DNA of 32,492 bases from an uncultured Eubacterium sp. Lineage in GTDB: Bacteria > Bacillota > Clostridia > Lachnospirales > Lachnospiraceae. The position numbers and the translations under genes are program-made. Under the pieces are notes generated by a model that did not search any database, was not told where the DNA came from, and saw only the letters and a list, made by a program, of their open reading frames with translations. The DNA lies in the NCBI GenBank assembly GCA_934316845.1, contig CAKRDZ010000034.1, forward strand, positions 1 to 32,492, read 5' to 3'. Position 1 is the stretch's first letter. Each line of letters opens with the position of its first letter. Of the stretch, positions 17,307-24,848 are shown in pieces.

Positions 17307-18161
17307 ATGAAAAAATATTACGCAGAAAGACATGGTTTACTTACAAAGCAACTACAGATAGATTTTGATGAGTTATTACAGTATTTCAGACAAGCACATA
17401 AATATTTTTGTGATAAAGAGTATTTCGAAGTGGCTACAAGAGGAGTGTGGAGACAAATTCCCTATACGCAGGATTCGGAACAGGTTTTACCACCAAGTCT
17501 GTTGCCATCGCCGGAAGTGTATTTTGCAACACGCTTACAAGACAAAGAGGTTTGGCCAATTTGGCAATATCTCAAAGAATATGATGAACAGACATTATTT
17601 TCGGTGATAGAGATTTTATACGACCATATTGGTGTTTATAACTATGAAACAGCTGAATTTGAAAATGAAGCGCAAAAGGCAGAATTTGCAGAACAGATTA
17701 ATAATATCTTACGTGCGTATAAAGAGGGGTATTATCTTGAGCCAACAAATGGATTTATAATGCAAATGCCTAACGGTGCATTGCGTGAGCAGTTAGAATA
17801 TGATGGTTCTGATTTGCCTGATTCAGTATATGAGCAATTAGCAACAGCTACAGAAATGTATTATCGTTTTGATGCCAATTTGGAACAGAAAAAGAAGGCT
17901 ATTAATATTCTTGCTGATATTTTGGAAAGTGAACGTGAAGAAGTAAAAGATATTTTAAATGCTGAGTATGAAGTTGCTAAAAATGAACATGATAAGTTGA
18001 TTTTTGGTATAGTTAACGGTTATAATGTTCGCCATAATCGTGCGGATCAAAAGAGCGATTATAGCAAGGAAATATGGTATGATTGGATGATGCAATATTA
18101 TACCAGTGTAATAATTGCATTTTACAAGCTGAAAAATAAGCATACTGATATTGAATTTTAA
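17307..18161 (+). CDS. abortive-infection-like protein with Abi_C-type C-terminus
   Basis: A protein of 284 residues. The C-terminal 90 residues (ILADILESEREEVK, LIFGIVNGYNVRHNRADQ, YSKEIWYDWMMQYY) follow the pattern I recall for the Abi_C/HEPN-like ending of abortive-infection proteins, in which the IRHN-like motif (here VRHNRADQ) is central. The start MKKYYAERHGL is also reminiscent of AbiJ N-terminal domains. HEPN domains are often RNases, so a dormancy-inducing nuclease is a reasonable guess, not shown. AAGGAG lies 13 bases before ATG, a slightly long distance. It follows the Mrr-like gene at 24 bases, so the two may work together. Intact, and the best-preserved Abi-like gene of this stretch apart from AbiE. 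Confidence 0.62.
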   Translation: MKKYYAERHGLLTKQLQIDFDELLQYFRQAHKYFCDKEYFEVATRGVWRQIPYTQDSEQVLPPSLLPSPEVYFATRLQDKEVWPIWQYLKEYDEQTLFSVIEILYDHIGVYNYETAEFENEAQKAEFAEQINNILRAYKEGYYLEPTNGFIMQMPNGALREQLEYDGSDLPDSVYEQLATATEMYYRFDANLEQKKKAINILADILESEREEVKDILNAEYEVAKNEHDKLIFGIVNGYNVRHNRADQKSDYSKEIWYDWMMQYYTSVIIAFYKLKNKHTDIEF

Positions 18162-18162
18162 A

Positions 18163-18419
18163 TGGTGGGGTAAACGCTATCCCCCTAAGTGGGGTATGAA
18201 CCTTTTCGTAAAAGGTGACGGTTTCGCTATTTAGTATAAGAAGTAACTTTCACCGCATGTGGAAACCGTGGTTGGACTACAACGGAAAGATATGTAGAAA
18301 TCCTTGAATTTACGCACTTTACAGAGTTTTGGACTTTTAATGAAGTTGGTGTAAATCATAAAGAAAAAGTACAAGTTCGTAAAGTGGAGGTGTCTGTGGT
18401 ACTTGATTTGGATACTTGA
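18163..18419 (+). pseudogene. degraded coding remnant of unknown family, with hairpins
   Basis: No intact gene lies between 18162 and 18477, but two protein-like frames abut: an open stretch reading RYPPKWGMNLFVKGDGFAI up to TAG (about 18231), then, in another frame from 18240, one with CGNRGWTTTERYVEILEF and NHKEKVQVRKVEVSVVLD to TGA 18417-18419. Neither has a start codon with a ribosome binding site. They could be parts of one former gene with a frameshift. I do not recognise the family. Within it lie two inverted repeats: ACCTTTT/AAAAGGT with a 3-base loop (18200-18216), and ACGGTTTC/GAAACCGT (18218-18225, 18262-18269). Confidence 0.35.
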
Positions 18420-18435
18420 AAAATGTTGATATAAT
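18407..18435 (+). promoter_or_regulatory. probable extended -10 promoter of the YhcG-like gene
   Basis: TATAAT (18430-18435) with TGA directly upstream forms a consensus extended -10. The -35 region TTTGGA (18407-18412) is weak at 17 bases, which extended -10 promoters tolerate. The coding start is at 18478 with GGAAAGGA before it. Confidence 0.5.
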
Positions 18436-18477
18436 CAATTTCGAAAAAGTAAGAGATTATTTGGAAAGGAACACATT

Positions 18478-18903
18478 ATGAGTGATTTGATATTCCATGG
18501 TGAGCAATTTGAAAAAATTGTTGATATAATTGAATCTGCTAAAGAACGTGCATACCGCAAAGTGAATGAGGAACTGATTTTAATGCACCGTGATATAGGC
18601 GAATACATTAGTGTGCAGTCGGAAAACGCTGAATATGGGGATGCGTTTGTGCAGAAACTAGCCGATTTCTTTGCAACGAATTATCCTGATCTGAAAGGAT
18701 TTAATCGTCGTGGGCTGTATAGAATGAAGCAGTTTTATGAGCTTTACAAGGACAACGAAAAAGTGTCACCACTGTTGACACAATTGAGTTGGACGAACCA
18801 TCTTAAAATTATGTCTGCGTGTAAGAGTATGGAGGAACATATTTTTTACATGAATATGTGTATTAAAGCGATTTTCAAAACGAGAATTGGAGCGTCAGAT
18901 TGA
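18478..18903 (+). pseudogene. YhcG/DUF1016-family nuclease gene, 5' part, frameshifted
   Basis: Encodes the N-terminal DUF1016 helical domain of the YhcG family: ERAYRKVNEELILMHRDIGE, FNRRGLYRMKQFYELY, LLTQLSWTNHL. ATG 18478 has GGAAAGGA at good spacing. The frame goes wrong near 18870-18876: the expected IKERFSKRELERQI would need two bases that are missing, so the frame reads IKAIFKTRIGASD and stops at 18901-18903. The correct wording (KRELERQIESGYYERHM) continues in a second frame that overlaps. YhcG proteins are PD-(D/E)xK nucleases often found beside type I restriction genes, as here. Confidence 0.75.
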
Positions 18904-19087
18904 AAGCGGATATTATGAAAGACATATGTTGTCGCAGAAGCCATTGTCACCTGCTATTGAAGAATCCAAAAGAGCAACAGGGAATGTTTTCCTTGACAAT
19001 TATGTTCTTGATTTCCTTGATCTACCGGAAATGGTATCTGAACGAGATTTGCAGAAGTCTATTATACGAAATTTGAAAAGAGATTAA
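18877..19087 (+). pseudogene. YhcG/DUF1016-family gene, 3' remnant lacking the nuclease domain
   Basis: Continues the preceding frame after a 2-base deletion: RELERQIESGYYERHMLS, then FLDLPEMVSERDLQKSIIRN, which is the linker of YhcG proteins leading to the catalytic domain. It stops at 19085-19087 right where the family normally goes on with about 150 residues of PD-(D/E)xK nuclease. So besides the frameshift, the whole catalytic domain is gone, probably by deletion up to the AbiE promoter region. A 66-codon ORF from ATG 18887 would have no ribosome binding site. Confidence 0.7.
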
Positions 19088-19152
19088 GGGATACCAATTA
19101 ACTTCATTTGTGAATGATATAGTAAATTTACATTTTGTTCATATATGTTTGA

Positions 19153-19199
19153 TTGACTTTTACGCCCTAAAACATTATAATTGAGGGCATAAAAGTCAA
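19153..19199 (+). promoter_or_regulatory. AbiE promoter with overlapping palindromic operator
   Basis: TTGACT (19153-19158), a 17-base spacer and TATAAT (19176-19181) form a near-perfect promoter. A long inverted repeat covers it: the left arm TTGACTTTTACGCCCT (19153-19168) contains the -35, and the right arm AGGGCATAAAAGTCAA (19184-19199) begins just after the -10. The 16-bp arms differ by one mismatch, with a 15-base centre holding the -10. AbiEi antitoxins are known to repress their own promoter through inverted repeats, so this is the likely AbiEi binding site. A protein bound here would block polymerase. Confidence 0.8.
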
Positions 19200-19224
19200 T
19201 TTTACATTTAAAGAAGGTGATTGG

Positions 19225-19818
19225 ATGAATGTATCAGATAAAATAATACAGCTTGCAAAAGAAAATAACGGTGTTGTTACGACTACAGTTCTTTCTGAAA
19301 AAGGAATACTGCGAGGAAACTTAAAAAGACTTGTTGACGAAGGCAGACTTGAAAAAACTGCGAGAGGAGTATATATTCTGCCAGAAATATGGGAAGATGA
19401 ATTTGTGAATTTGCAGGCAAGATTCAAAAAAGGTATTTTTTCTAATGAGACAGCCTTATTTTTATGGGATTTAACCGATCGCACACCGAATAGATATGAT
19501 ATGACATTTCCGAATAATTATAATTTAACAAATGTGAAGAAGGAAGGAATAAACTGCTCCAGAGTGAAGCGGGAATGGTATACTGAGGGAAAAACCTTAA
19601 TAGAATCTCCAGGAAGAAACAAAATAACAGCATATAATATGGAACGGACTTTATGCGATATTTTGCGTAAACGAGGAGGAACAGATATGGGCATTATTAC
19701 AGAATCGTTCAAACGATATGTAGTTAGAAAGGACAAAAATCTCCCACTTTTATCAGAGTATGCGAAGAAGTTTCGTGTTGAGGAAAAGGTGAGAAGTTAT
19801 CTGGAGGTGCTCATATGA
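19225..19818 (+). CDS. abiEi: AbiEi antitoxin / autorepressor of type IV toxin-antitoxin system
   Basis: A protein of 197 residues with an N-terminal winged-helix domain (about 1-75: SDKIIQLAKENNGVVTT, then GRLEKTARGVYILPE) and a C-terminal domain containing ETALFLWDLTDRTPNRYDMT and YNMERTLCDILRKR, both hallmarks of the AbiEi family. It neutralises the AbiEii toxin without forming a stable complex and represses the operon. The operator-like palindrome lies just upstream. AAGAAGG precedes the ATG. The stop overlaps the toxin start in an ATGA junction (19815-19818), indicating coupled translation. Intact and of normal length. Confidence 0.9.
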   Translation: MNVSDKIIQLAKENNGVVTTTVLSEKGILRGNLKRLVDEGRLEKTARGVYILPEIWEDEFVNLQARFKKGIFSNETALFLWDLTDRTPNRYDMTFPNNYNLTNVKKEGINCSRVKREWYTEGKTLIESPGRNKITAYNMERTLCDILRKRGGTDMGIITESFKRYVVRKDKNLPLLSEYAKKFRVEEKVRSYLEVLI

Positions 19819-20651
19819 AAAATGCAATGCAACTAAAAGCTGTTATTAAAAATATATCAAAAGACAAACATATCTCGGCACAACTTGTAATGCAGAATTT
19901 TATGCTGGAGCGTTTGCTGGAACGAATTTCTGTTTCAAAATATCATCGGAACTTTATATTAAAAGGTGGCTTCCTGATAGCGGCAATGGTGGGTTTAGAT
20001 ACCCGTGCTACTATGGATATGGATGCAACAATTAAAGGTTGGCCGGTTAATGAAGAGAGCATCAAAAAGATGTTTCTTGATATCTGTAAAATTGATTTAC
20101 ATGATGATATAACTTTTGAATTTAAGAAAATCGGTGAGATTCGAGAGGGCGATGAATACACAGGATACCGTGTTTCCTTGTCGGCAAATTATTCACCAAT
20201 GGCGGTGCCCTTGAAACTGGATATCACAACAGGTGATAAAATTACACCAAGAGAGATAGAGTATCGTTTTAAACTGTTACTGGAAGACCGAGAGCTCTCT
20301 GTACTTGCATATAACTTGGAAACAATTATGGCAGAAAAATTAGAAACGGTTGTTTCAAGAGGGGATCAGAATACAAGACCGAGAGATTACTATGATGTTT
20401 ATATTCTTGCTAAACTGCAGTATAAAAATATTGAAACAGAGTATTTGAAAGCAGCACTAGATGCAACATCGAAAAAAAGAGGTTCTTCGGAGATCCTGAA
20501 GGATTATAAGAATATTATTGATGTTGTCAGAAATAGTGATGTGATGATTAAGCAGTGGAAAAATTATCAGAAAGATTTTGAATATGCAACCGATATTAGT
20601 TTTAATGAGGTGTGTGATGTTGTAGTGCAAATGATGGATTTGTGTATTTGA
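19815..20651 (+). CDS. abiEii: AbiEii toxin, DUF1814-type nucleotidyltransferase
   Basis: A protein of 278 residues of the AbiEii/AbiGii family, GTP- or nucleotide-using nucleotidyltransferase toxins; related MenT enzymes modify tRNA. The fold's motifs are present: ILKGGFL (48-54; KGG 50-52), R64 and TMDMDA with D68 and D70 as metal ligands, E174-K175 in MAEKLETV, and RPRDYYD (D191, D194). The start overlaps the antitoxin stop in ATGA and GGAGG lies 7 bases upstream within abiEi. Nothing is missing, so the toxin should be active and depend on AbiEi for safety. No terminator is seen after it. Confidence 0.9.
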   Translation: MKNAMQLKAVIKNISKDKHISAQLVMQNFMLERLLERISVSKYHRNFILKGGFLIAAMVGLDTRATMDMDATIKGWPVNEESIKKMFLDICKIDLHDDITFEFKKIGEIREGDEYTGYRVSLSANYSPMAVPLKLDITTGDKITPREIEYRFKLLLEDRELSVLAYNLETIMAEKLETVVSRGDQNTRPRDYYDVYILAKLQYKNIETEYLKAALDATSKKRGSSEILKDYKNIIDVVRNSDVMIKQWKNYQKDFEYATDISFNEVCDVVVQMMDLCI

Positions 20652-20693
20652 GATTGTAGTGTGATGAAATAAACAAAGAAAGGAAAATAGGAT

Positions 20694-21389
20694 GTGGAAT
20701 ATTTTCTTGTAATACGGATATTAGGCGCATTGGTTATGGCAATTGTGATTGCGGGTGTGGATATATTTTTAAAATTGTTAAAAATTTTATTTTTTGGAAG
20801 AAAGCATGATCAGAGCTTGCAATACAATATTTTTCAAGTATGGTTTTTAAAAGTAAATGCTGATATTAATATTGTAATATTTTGGATAAAGAATAATATA
20901 TGTGGCTTGGGGAAATTTGAAAGTACAAATTTTTCCATAGTTAAAAAGGCTAAATTTTTTACGTTGGAAAGTATAGTTGATTTTGGAAAAAATTTTTTTG
21001 ATTTTTTCTTCAAGCGTTCAATCATACATTTATTGTTTGGAATTTATGTGATTTATATTAATTATTTAAATCAAGTTCAAGATTTTTTTACAAGAACTTA
21101 TGGGCTTTTAAAAACAAATACTTTTTCTTTTTCGACGGCGACAAGTTTTTTTGAATTCATATTTATTATTGTTATGCTAGGATATATATTTGTTGATGCA
21201 AGGCATAAAGCGATTGGTTATTTGGAGATAAGAAAGGAACGTTTTAAAAAATTGCTTCAAGTTGAAGAGAAACTTTTAGTAGTTATGAAAAAAATAAGTT
21301 TTGCACTCGAAACAAATATAGAGATTATTGTGGCTGAAAAGAAAAATATTTTACAAGATGGGGCGGAGAAGTTAACAGGAAAAAAATGA
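20694..21389 (+). CDS. membrane protein of unknown family, 5' part before an in-frame TGA
   Basis: This 231-residue frame starts at GTG 20694 with AGAAAGGA 9 bases upstream. It encodes an N-terminal membrane segment (about 5-32), a middle aromatic stretch, and two further hydrophobic segments (about 108-122 and 148-166), followed by a charged, helical cytoplasm-like tail ending in EKLTGKK. No family is recognised. The stop TGA (21387-21389) is followed in the same frame by 168 more codons that look protein-like, so the gene may originally have been 400 residues long (20694-21896). It lies 42 bases after AbiEii and could be in the same transcript. Confidence 0.6.
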   Translation: MEYFLVIRILGALVMAIVIAGVDIFLKLLKILFFGRKHDQSLQYNIFQVWFLKVNADINIVIFWIKNNICGLGKFESTNFSIVKKAKFFTLESIVDFGKNFFDFFFKRSIIHLLFGIYVIYINYLNQVQDFFTRTYGLLKTNTFSFSTATSFFEFIFIIVMLGYIFVDARHKAIGYLEIRKERFKKLLQVEEKLLVVMKKISFALETNIEIIVAEKKNILQDGAEKLTGKK

Positions 21390-21896
21390 TATATTTGTGA
21401 TGGTAATATATCATACCTTGACGAAAAAGACCGGGACAATAGGAATTTCAAGGACTCATGTTCTCGATTGGAAAATTTAGTAGAGATGAAAAAGGAATTT
21501 AATAAACTTAAAGAAATAAATAAAGAATTTAAGAAGTCATCGCTTAGTTATTCAAATATATTTTTGATTGATCATGCAACAATGATTAATAAATTGACTA
21601 GATTTTATTTTCCTGGACAAGAAAATTTTGAATATAATAAAATGCAATTGTTTTGTAAAAGTAGTAGGGAAAAATGGTTTGAAAAACATTTTATAGAACC
21701 AATTACAGTTGGTGATAAAAAAATATACTATACGGAGAGAAAAGCGAACCAAGTAATTAAAGATGTATCAAAAAGTTTAGATGATGAATTAGTGGACGCA
21801 TTTGAGCTGGAGATGTACTTAAAAAGGTATGAGAAAAAAATGTTAAAAAGATTTATAACTTTTCGAGGTTCAATTTTAAGTAGTATACAACATTAA
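21390..21896 (+). pseudogene. in-frame 3' continuation of the membrane protein gene
   Basis: Begins directly after the TGA at 21387-21389, in the same frame as the membrane protein, and stays open to 21896. The first 26 codons (SYLDEKDRDNRNFKDSCSRL) contain no start codon, though the wording looks coding. The first possible start is TTG 21468 (142 residues), then ATG 21486; neither has a convincing ribosome binding site. The product is helical and charged, with KEINKEFKKSSLSYSNIF, ERKANQVIKDVSKSL and a basic end. It is either the cytoplasmic half of one broken protein or an independent small gene. Family unknown. Confidence 0.5.
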
Positions 21897-21953
21897 ATGT
21901 AACAGATACACAAGTTAAATGATCGCCAATAACAGTAAATATACTAAAATGCA

Positions 21954-21982
21954 TTGAAATAATTATAATTCAGTGTTATACT
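21954..21982 (+). promoter_or_regulatory. predicted promoter of the type I restriction operon
   Basis: TTGAAA (21954-21959), a 17-base spacer, and TATACT (21977-21982) preceded by TGT, an extended -10. The leader to the hsdM start is about 120 bases. No repressor site stands out. Confidence 0.65.
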
Positions 21983-22106
21983 AAATGAGTATTATTGTAT
22001 AAAAATGTAAAAATAGACGTAAAAAGCGATAGGAAATAGTTCCGCATTCGTAGCAAAACGTGGTAAAGGCGTATTACGGATGAAACGGCAGAGGAGGAAA
22101 ACTTAG

Positions 22107-23609
22107 ATGGCAGATAAAAACACGGCAGTGATTGGCTTTGAAAAGCAAATATGGGATGCAGCTTGCGTTCTTCGAGGAAACATGGATGCATCAGAATATA
22201 AAAATGTGGTTCTAGGATTGATTTTCTTGAAATATATTTCAGACCGATTTGATGAAAAATATAAGGAGCTAGAAGAAGAAGGGGATGGATTCGAGGAGGA
22301 TATTGATGAATATACTTCGGAAGGTATTTTCTTTGTACCGGCGGGCGCACGTTGGAGTGAGATTGCCGCGAAGGCGCACACCCCGGAAATAGGAACCGTC
22401 ATTGATGATGCGATGCGTGCAATTGAAAAAGAAAATAGCCGCTTAAAGGGGATTCTTCCTAAAAACTTTGCTCGTCCTGAACTGGACAAGAGAAGATTGG
22501 GAGATGTGGTGGATTTATTTACCAATATTCAGATGATTGAACATGGCAGTGAAAAAGATATTCTTGGTCGTACATATGAGTATTGCCTTTCTATGTTTGC
22601 TGAACAGGAGGGAAAACGTGGGGGAGAGTTTTTTACACCATCTTGTGTGGTTCGTACTTTGGTAGAGGTATTAAAGCCTTTTAAGGGTAGAGTATATGAC
22701 CCGTGTTGTGGATCTGGTGGTATGTTTGTTCAATCTGCAAAATTTGTTGAGAATCACAGTGGTAATATCAGCAATATTTCTATCTATGGTCAGGATTCAA
22801 ACCCTACTACATGGAAGATGGCACAGATGAATCTTGCAATTCGAGGAATTGAGCCGGATCTGGGAACTTATGCGGCAGATACTTTTCTGGACGATCGTCA
22901 TCCTACATTACGAGCAGATTATATTATGGCGAATCCTCCGTTTAATCTTTCAGACTGGGGCGCGGACAAATTAAAAGAGGATGTTCGCTGGCAGTATGGA
23001 ACACCGCCTGCGGGAAATGCTAACTTTGCATGGCTGCAACACATGATTTATCACCTTGCACCCGCTGGAAAAATCGGAATGGTTCTTGCTAATGGTTCCT
23101 TATCTTCTCAGTCGGGCGGTGAGGGTGAAATCCGTAAGAATATTATCAATGCGGATTTGGTTGAGTGCATCGTAGCAATGCCTACTCAGCTTTTCTATAC
23201 AACACAGATTCCGGTTTCGCTTTGGTTTATTAATAAGCAGAAGAAACAATCCGGAAAGACATTATTCATTGATGCACGTAAGATGGGAACAATGGTCAGT
23301 CGTAAACTTCGTGAGTTTACCAATGATGACATCAAGAAGATTTCGGATACATTCGAATCTTTTGTAAATGGAACACTTGAGGATGTTAAGGGATTTTGTG
23401 CAGTTGTAGATACTGCAGAAATCGAAAAACAGGATTATATTCTCACTCCGGGACGCTATGTAGGCATCGAGGAGCAGGAAGATGATGGGGAGCCGTTTGA
23501 AGAAAAGATGGGGCGTCTGACATCTGAACTTTCGGATATGTTTGCGAAGAGCCATGAGCTGGAAGATGAAATTAGGAAGAAGTTGGGGGCGATTGGGTAT
23601 GAAATCTGA
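22107..23609 (+). CDS. hsdM: type I restriction-modification DNA methyltransferase subunit
   Basis: A protein of 500 residues, the M subunit, which makes N6-methyladenine in the target set by HsdS. N-terminal helical domain (WDAACVLRGNMDASEYKNVV, ILGRTYEYCLSMFAEQEGK); then FFTPSCVVRTLVEVL, the SAM-binding DPCCGSGGM (198-206) and the catalytic NPPF (276-279). C-terminal helices contact HsdS. Strong GAGGAGG precedes ATG 22107. It overlaps hsdS by 11 bases, coupling translation. Complete and standard in length. Confidence 0.95.
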   Translation: MADKNTAVIGFEKQIWDAACVLRGNMDASEYKNVVLGLIFLKYISDRFDEKYKELEEEGDGFEEDIDEYTSEGIFFVPAGARWSEIAAKAHTPEIGTVIDDAMRAIEKENSRLKGILPKNFARPELDKRRLGDVVDLFTNIQMIEHGSEKDILGRTYEYCLSMFAEQEGKRGGEFFTPSCVVRTLVEVLKPFKGRVYDPCCGSGGMFVQSAKFVENHSGNISNISIYGQDSNPTTWKMAQMNLAIRGIEPDLGTYAADTFLDDRHPTLRADYIMANPPFNLSDWGADKLKEDVRWQYGTPPAGNANFAWLQHMIYHLAPAGKIGMVLANGSLSSQSGGEGEIRKNIINADLVECIVAMPTQLFYTTQIPVSLWFINKQKKQSGKTLFIDARKMGTMVSRKLREFTNDDIKKISDTFESFVNGTLEDVKGFCAVVDTAEIEKQDYILTPGRYVGIEEQEDDGEPFEEKMGRLTSELSDMFAKSHELEDEIRKKLGAIGYEI

Positions 23610-24792
23610 GTGGATGCAAGCAACTCTTGACGAAGTTTGTGCGCTTATAACAGACGGGGCACACAATAGTCCTAAAAGTGTGGAAATGGGATATTATATG
23701 GCTTCGGTAAAAAATTTTACGGACTTTGGATTTGACTTTTCAGATTGTAGAAAGATCAGTAAAACAGATTATGAAAAACTCCGAAAACAAGGTTGTGTTC
23801 CTGAAAAAGGCGATATTCTTGTTGGAAAGGATGGAGCTAGATATTTTGAAGATATAGTGATTTACAATCAAGATGAAGAACCAGCATTGTTATCATCAAT
23901 AGCAATACTAAGAGTTGATGATAAGAAGATAACTTCAGAATTTTTATACTATACATTAAAAACACCTATTGTAAGAAAGGATGTTCGTGATAACTATGGA
24001 TCGGGTTCGGCAATACCAAGAATTGTTTTGAAAGATTTTAGGCGCATGCCGTTTTCTTATCCATCTATCGAAGAACAGAAAAAGATTACAACGATTTGTT
24101 CAACTATAGATTTTAAAATTCAGCTTAACAATAAAATAAATGAGAATTTACTTGAGCAAGCCCAAACTATATTTGCTCAAGAATTCCTTAATCGTGTTTC
24201 CATCCCGAATAATTGGAAAAAAGGTTCATTGCTTGATATTGCTGACTACTTAAACGGATTAGCTATGCAAAAATTTCGTCCATCGGAAGATGAAATCGGC
24301 CTACCTGTTCTGAAAATCAAAGAACTACGACAAGGATATTGTGATCCGCATAGTGAGTTTTGTTCGCCTTCAATTAAGCCTGCATATATTATTCAGGATG
24401 GTGATGTTATATTTTCGTGGTCAGGTAGCTTGCTTGTAGATTTCTGGTGCGGAGGAACTTGTGGCTTGAATCAGCACTTATTTAAAGTTACTTCGCAAAA
24501 ATATGATAAATGGTTCTATTATGCTTGGACCAAACACCATCTTGACCGTTTTATAGCTGTTGCAGCAGATAAGGCAACGACTATGGGACATATTAAGCGA
24601 GAAGATCTTACAAAAGCAGAGGTTCTTATACCTAATAACAAAGACTACGATCGAATTGGCGCTTTGTTTCAGCCAATTTACGACTTAATCATTGCAAATC
24701 GAATAGAAAACAAAAAACTGGCTAAAACAAGAGACGCTTTACTTCCTAAACTAATGTCTGGTGAACTTGATGTTTCCAACCTTGACATTTAA
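23599..24792 (+). CDS. hsdS: type I restriction-modification specificity subunit
   Basis: A protein of 397 residues that sets the DNA target for the methyltransferase and nuclease. Two target-recognition domains (about 1-155 and 200-345) are each followed by a conserved helical region: PSIEEQKKITTICSTIDFKI, then NRIENKKLAKTRDALLPKLM and GELDVSNLDI at the end. Thus two half-sites are read. ATG 23599 is chosen because it lies within the hsdM end with a G-rich ribosome binding site; an open frame runs further upstream inside hsdM but is not needed. Target-recognition domains are the part most likely to be exchanged between strains. Intact. Confidence 0.92.
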   Translation: MKSEWMQATLDEVCALITDGAHNSPKSVEMGYYMASVKNFTDFGFDFSDCRKISKTDYEKLRKQGCVPEKGDILVGKDGARYFEDIVIYNQDEEPALLSSIAILRVDDKKITSEFLYYTLKTPIVRKDVRDNYGSGSAIPRIVLKDFRRMPFSYPSIEEQKKITTICSTIDFKIQLNNKINENLLEQAQTIFAQEFLNRVSIPNNWKKGSLLDIADYLNGLAMQKFRPSEDEIGLPVLKIKELRQGYCDPHSEFCSPSIKPAYIIQDGDVIFSWSGSLLVDFWCGGTCGLNQHLFKVTSQKYDKWFYYAWTKHHLDRFIAVAADKATTMGHIKREDLTKAEVLIPNNKDYDRIGALFQPIYDLIIANRIENKKLAKTRDALLPKLMSGELDVSNLDI

Positions 24793-24795
24793 GCC

Positions 24796-24813
24796 GCTAA
24801 ATTCTCATTTAGC
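24796..24813 (+). other. hairpin between hsdS and hsdR
   Basis: GCTAAAT and ATTTAGC form a perfect 7-bp stem with loop TCTC, 4 bases after the hsdS stop. A-rich sequence rather than U-rich follows, so it is unlikely to be a full terminator; it could lower hsdR expression or mark an RNA processing site. Confidence 0.45.
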
Positions 24814-24848
24814 ATAAAAATACAACAAAAAATTACAGGAGGTTGAAC

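Noticed and set aside
24796..24813. Intrinsic terminator between hsdS and hsdR
   Set aside because: The stem is followed by A-rich, not U-rich, sequence and the operon appears to continue.
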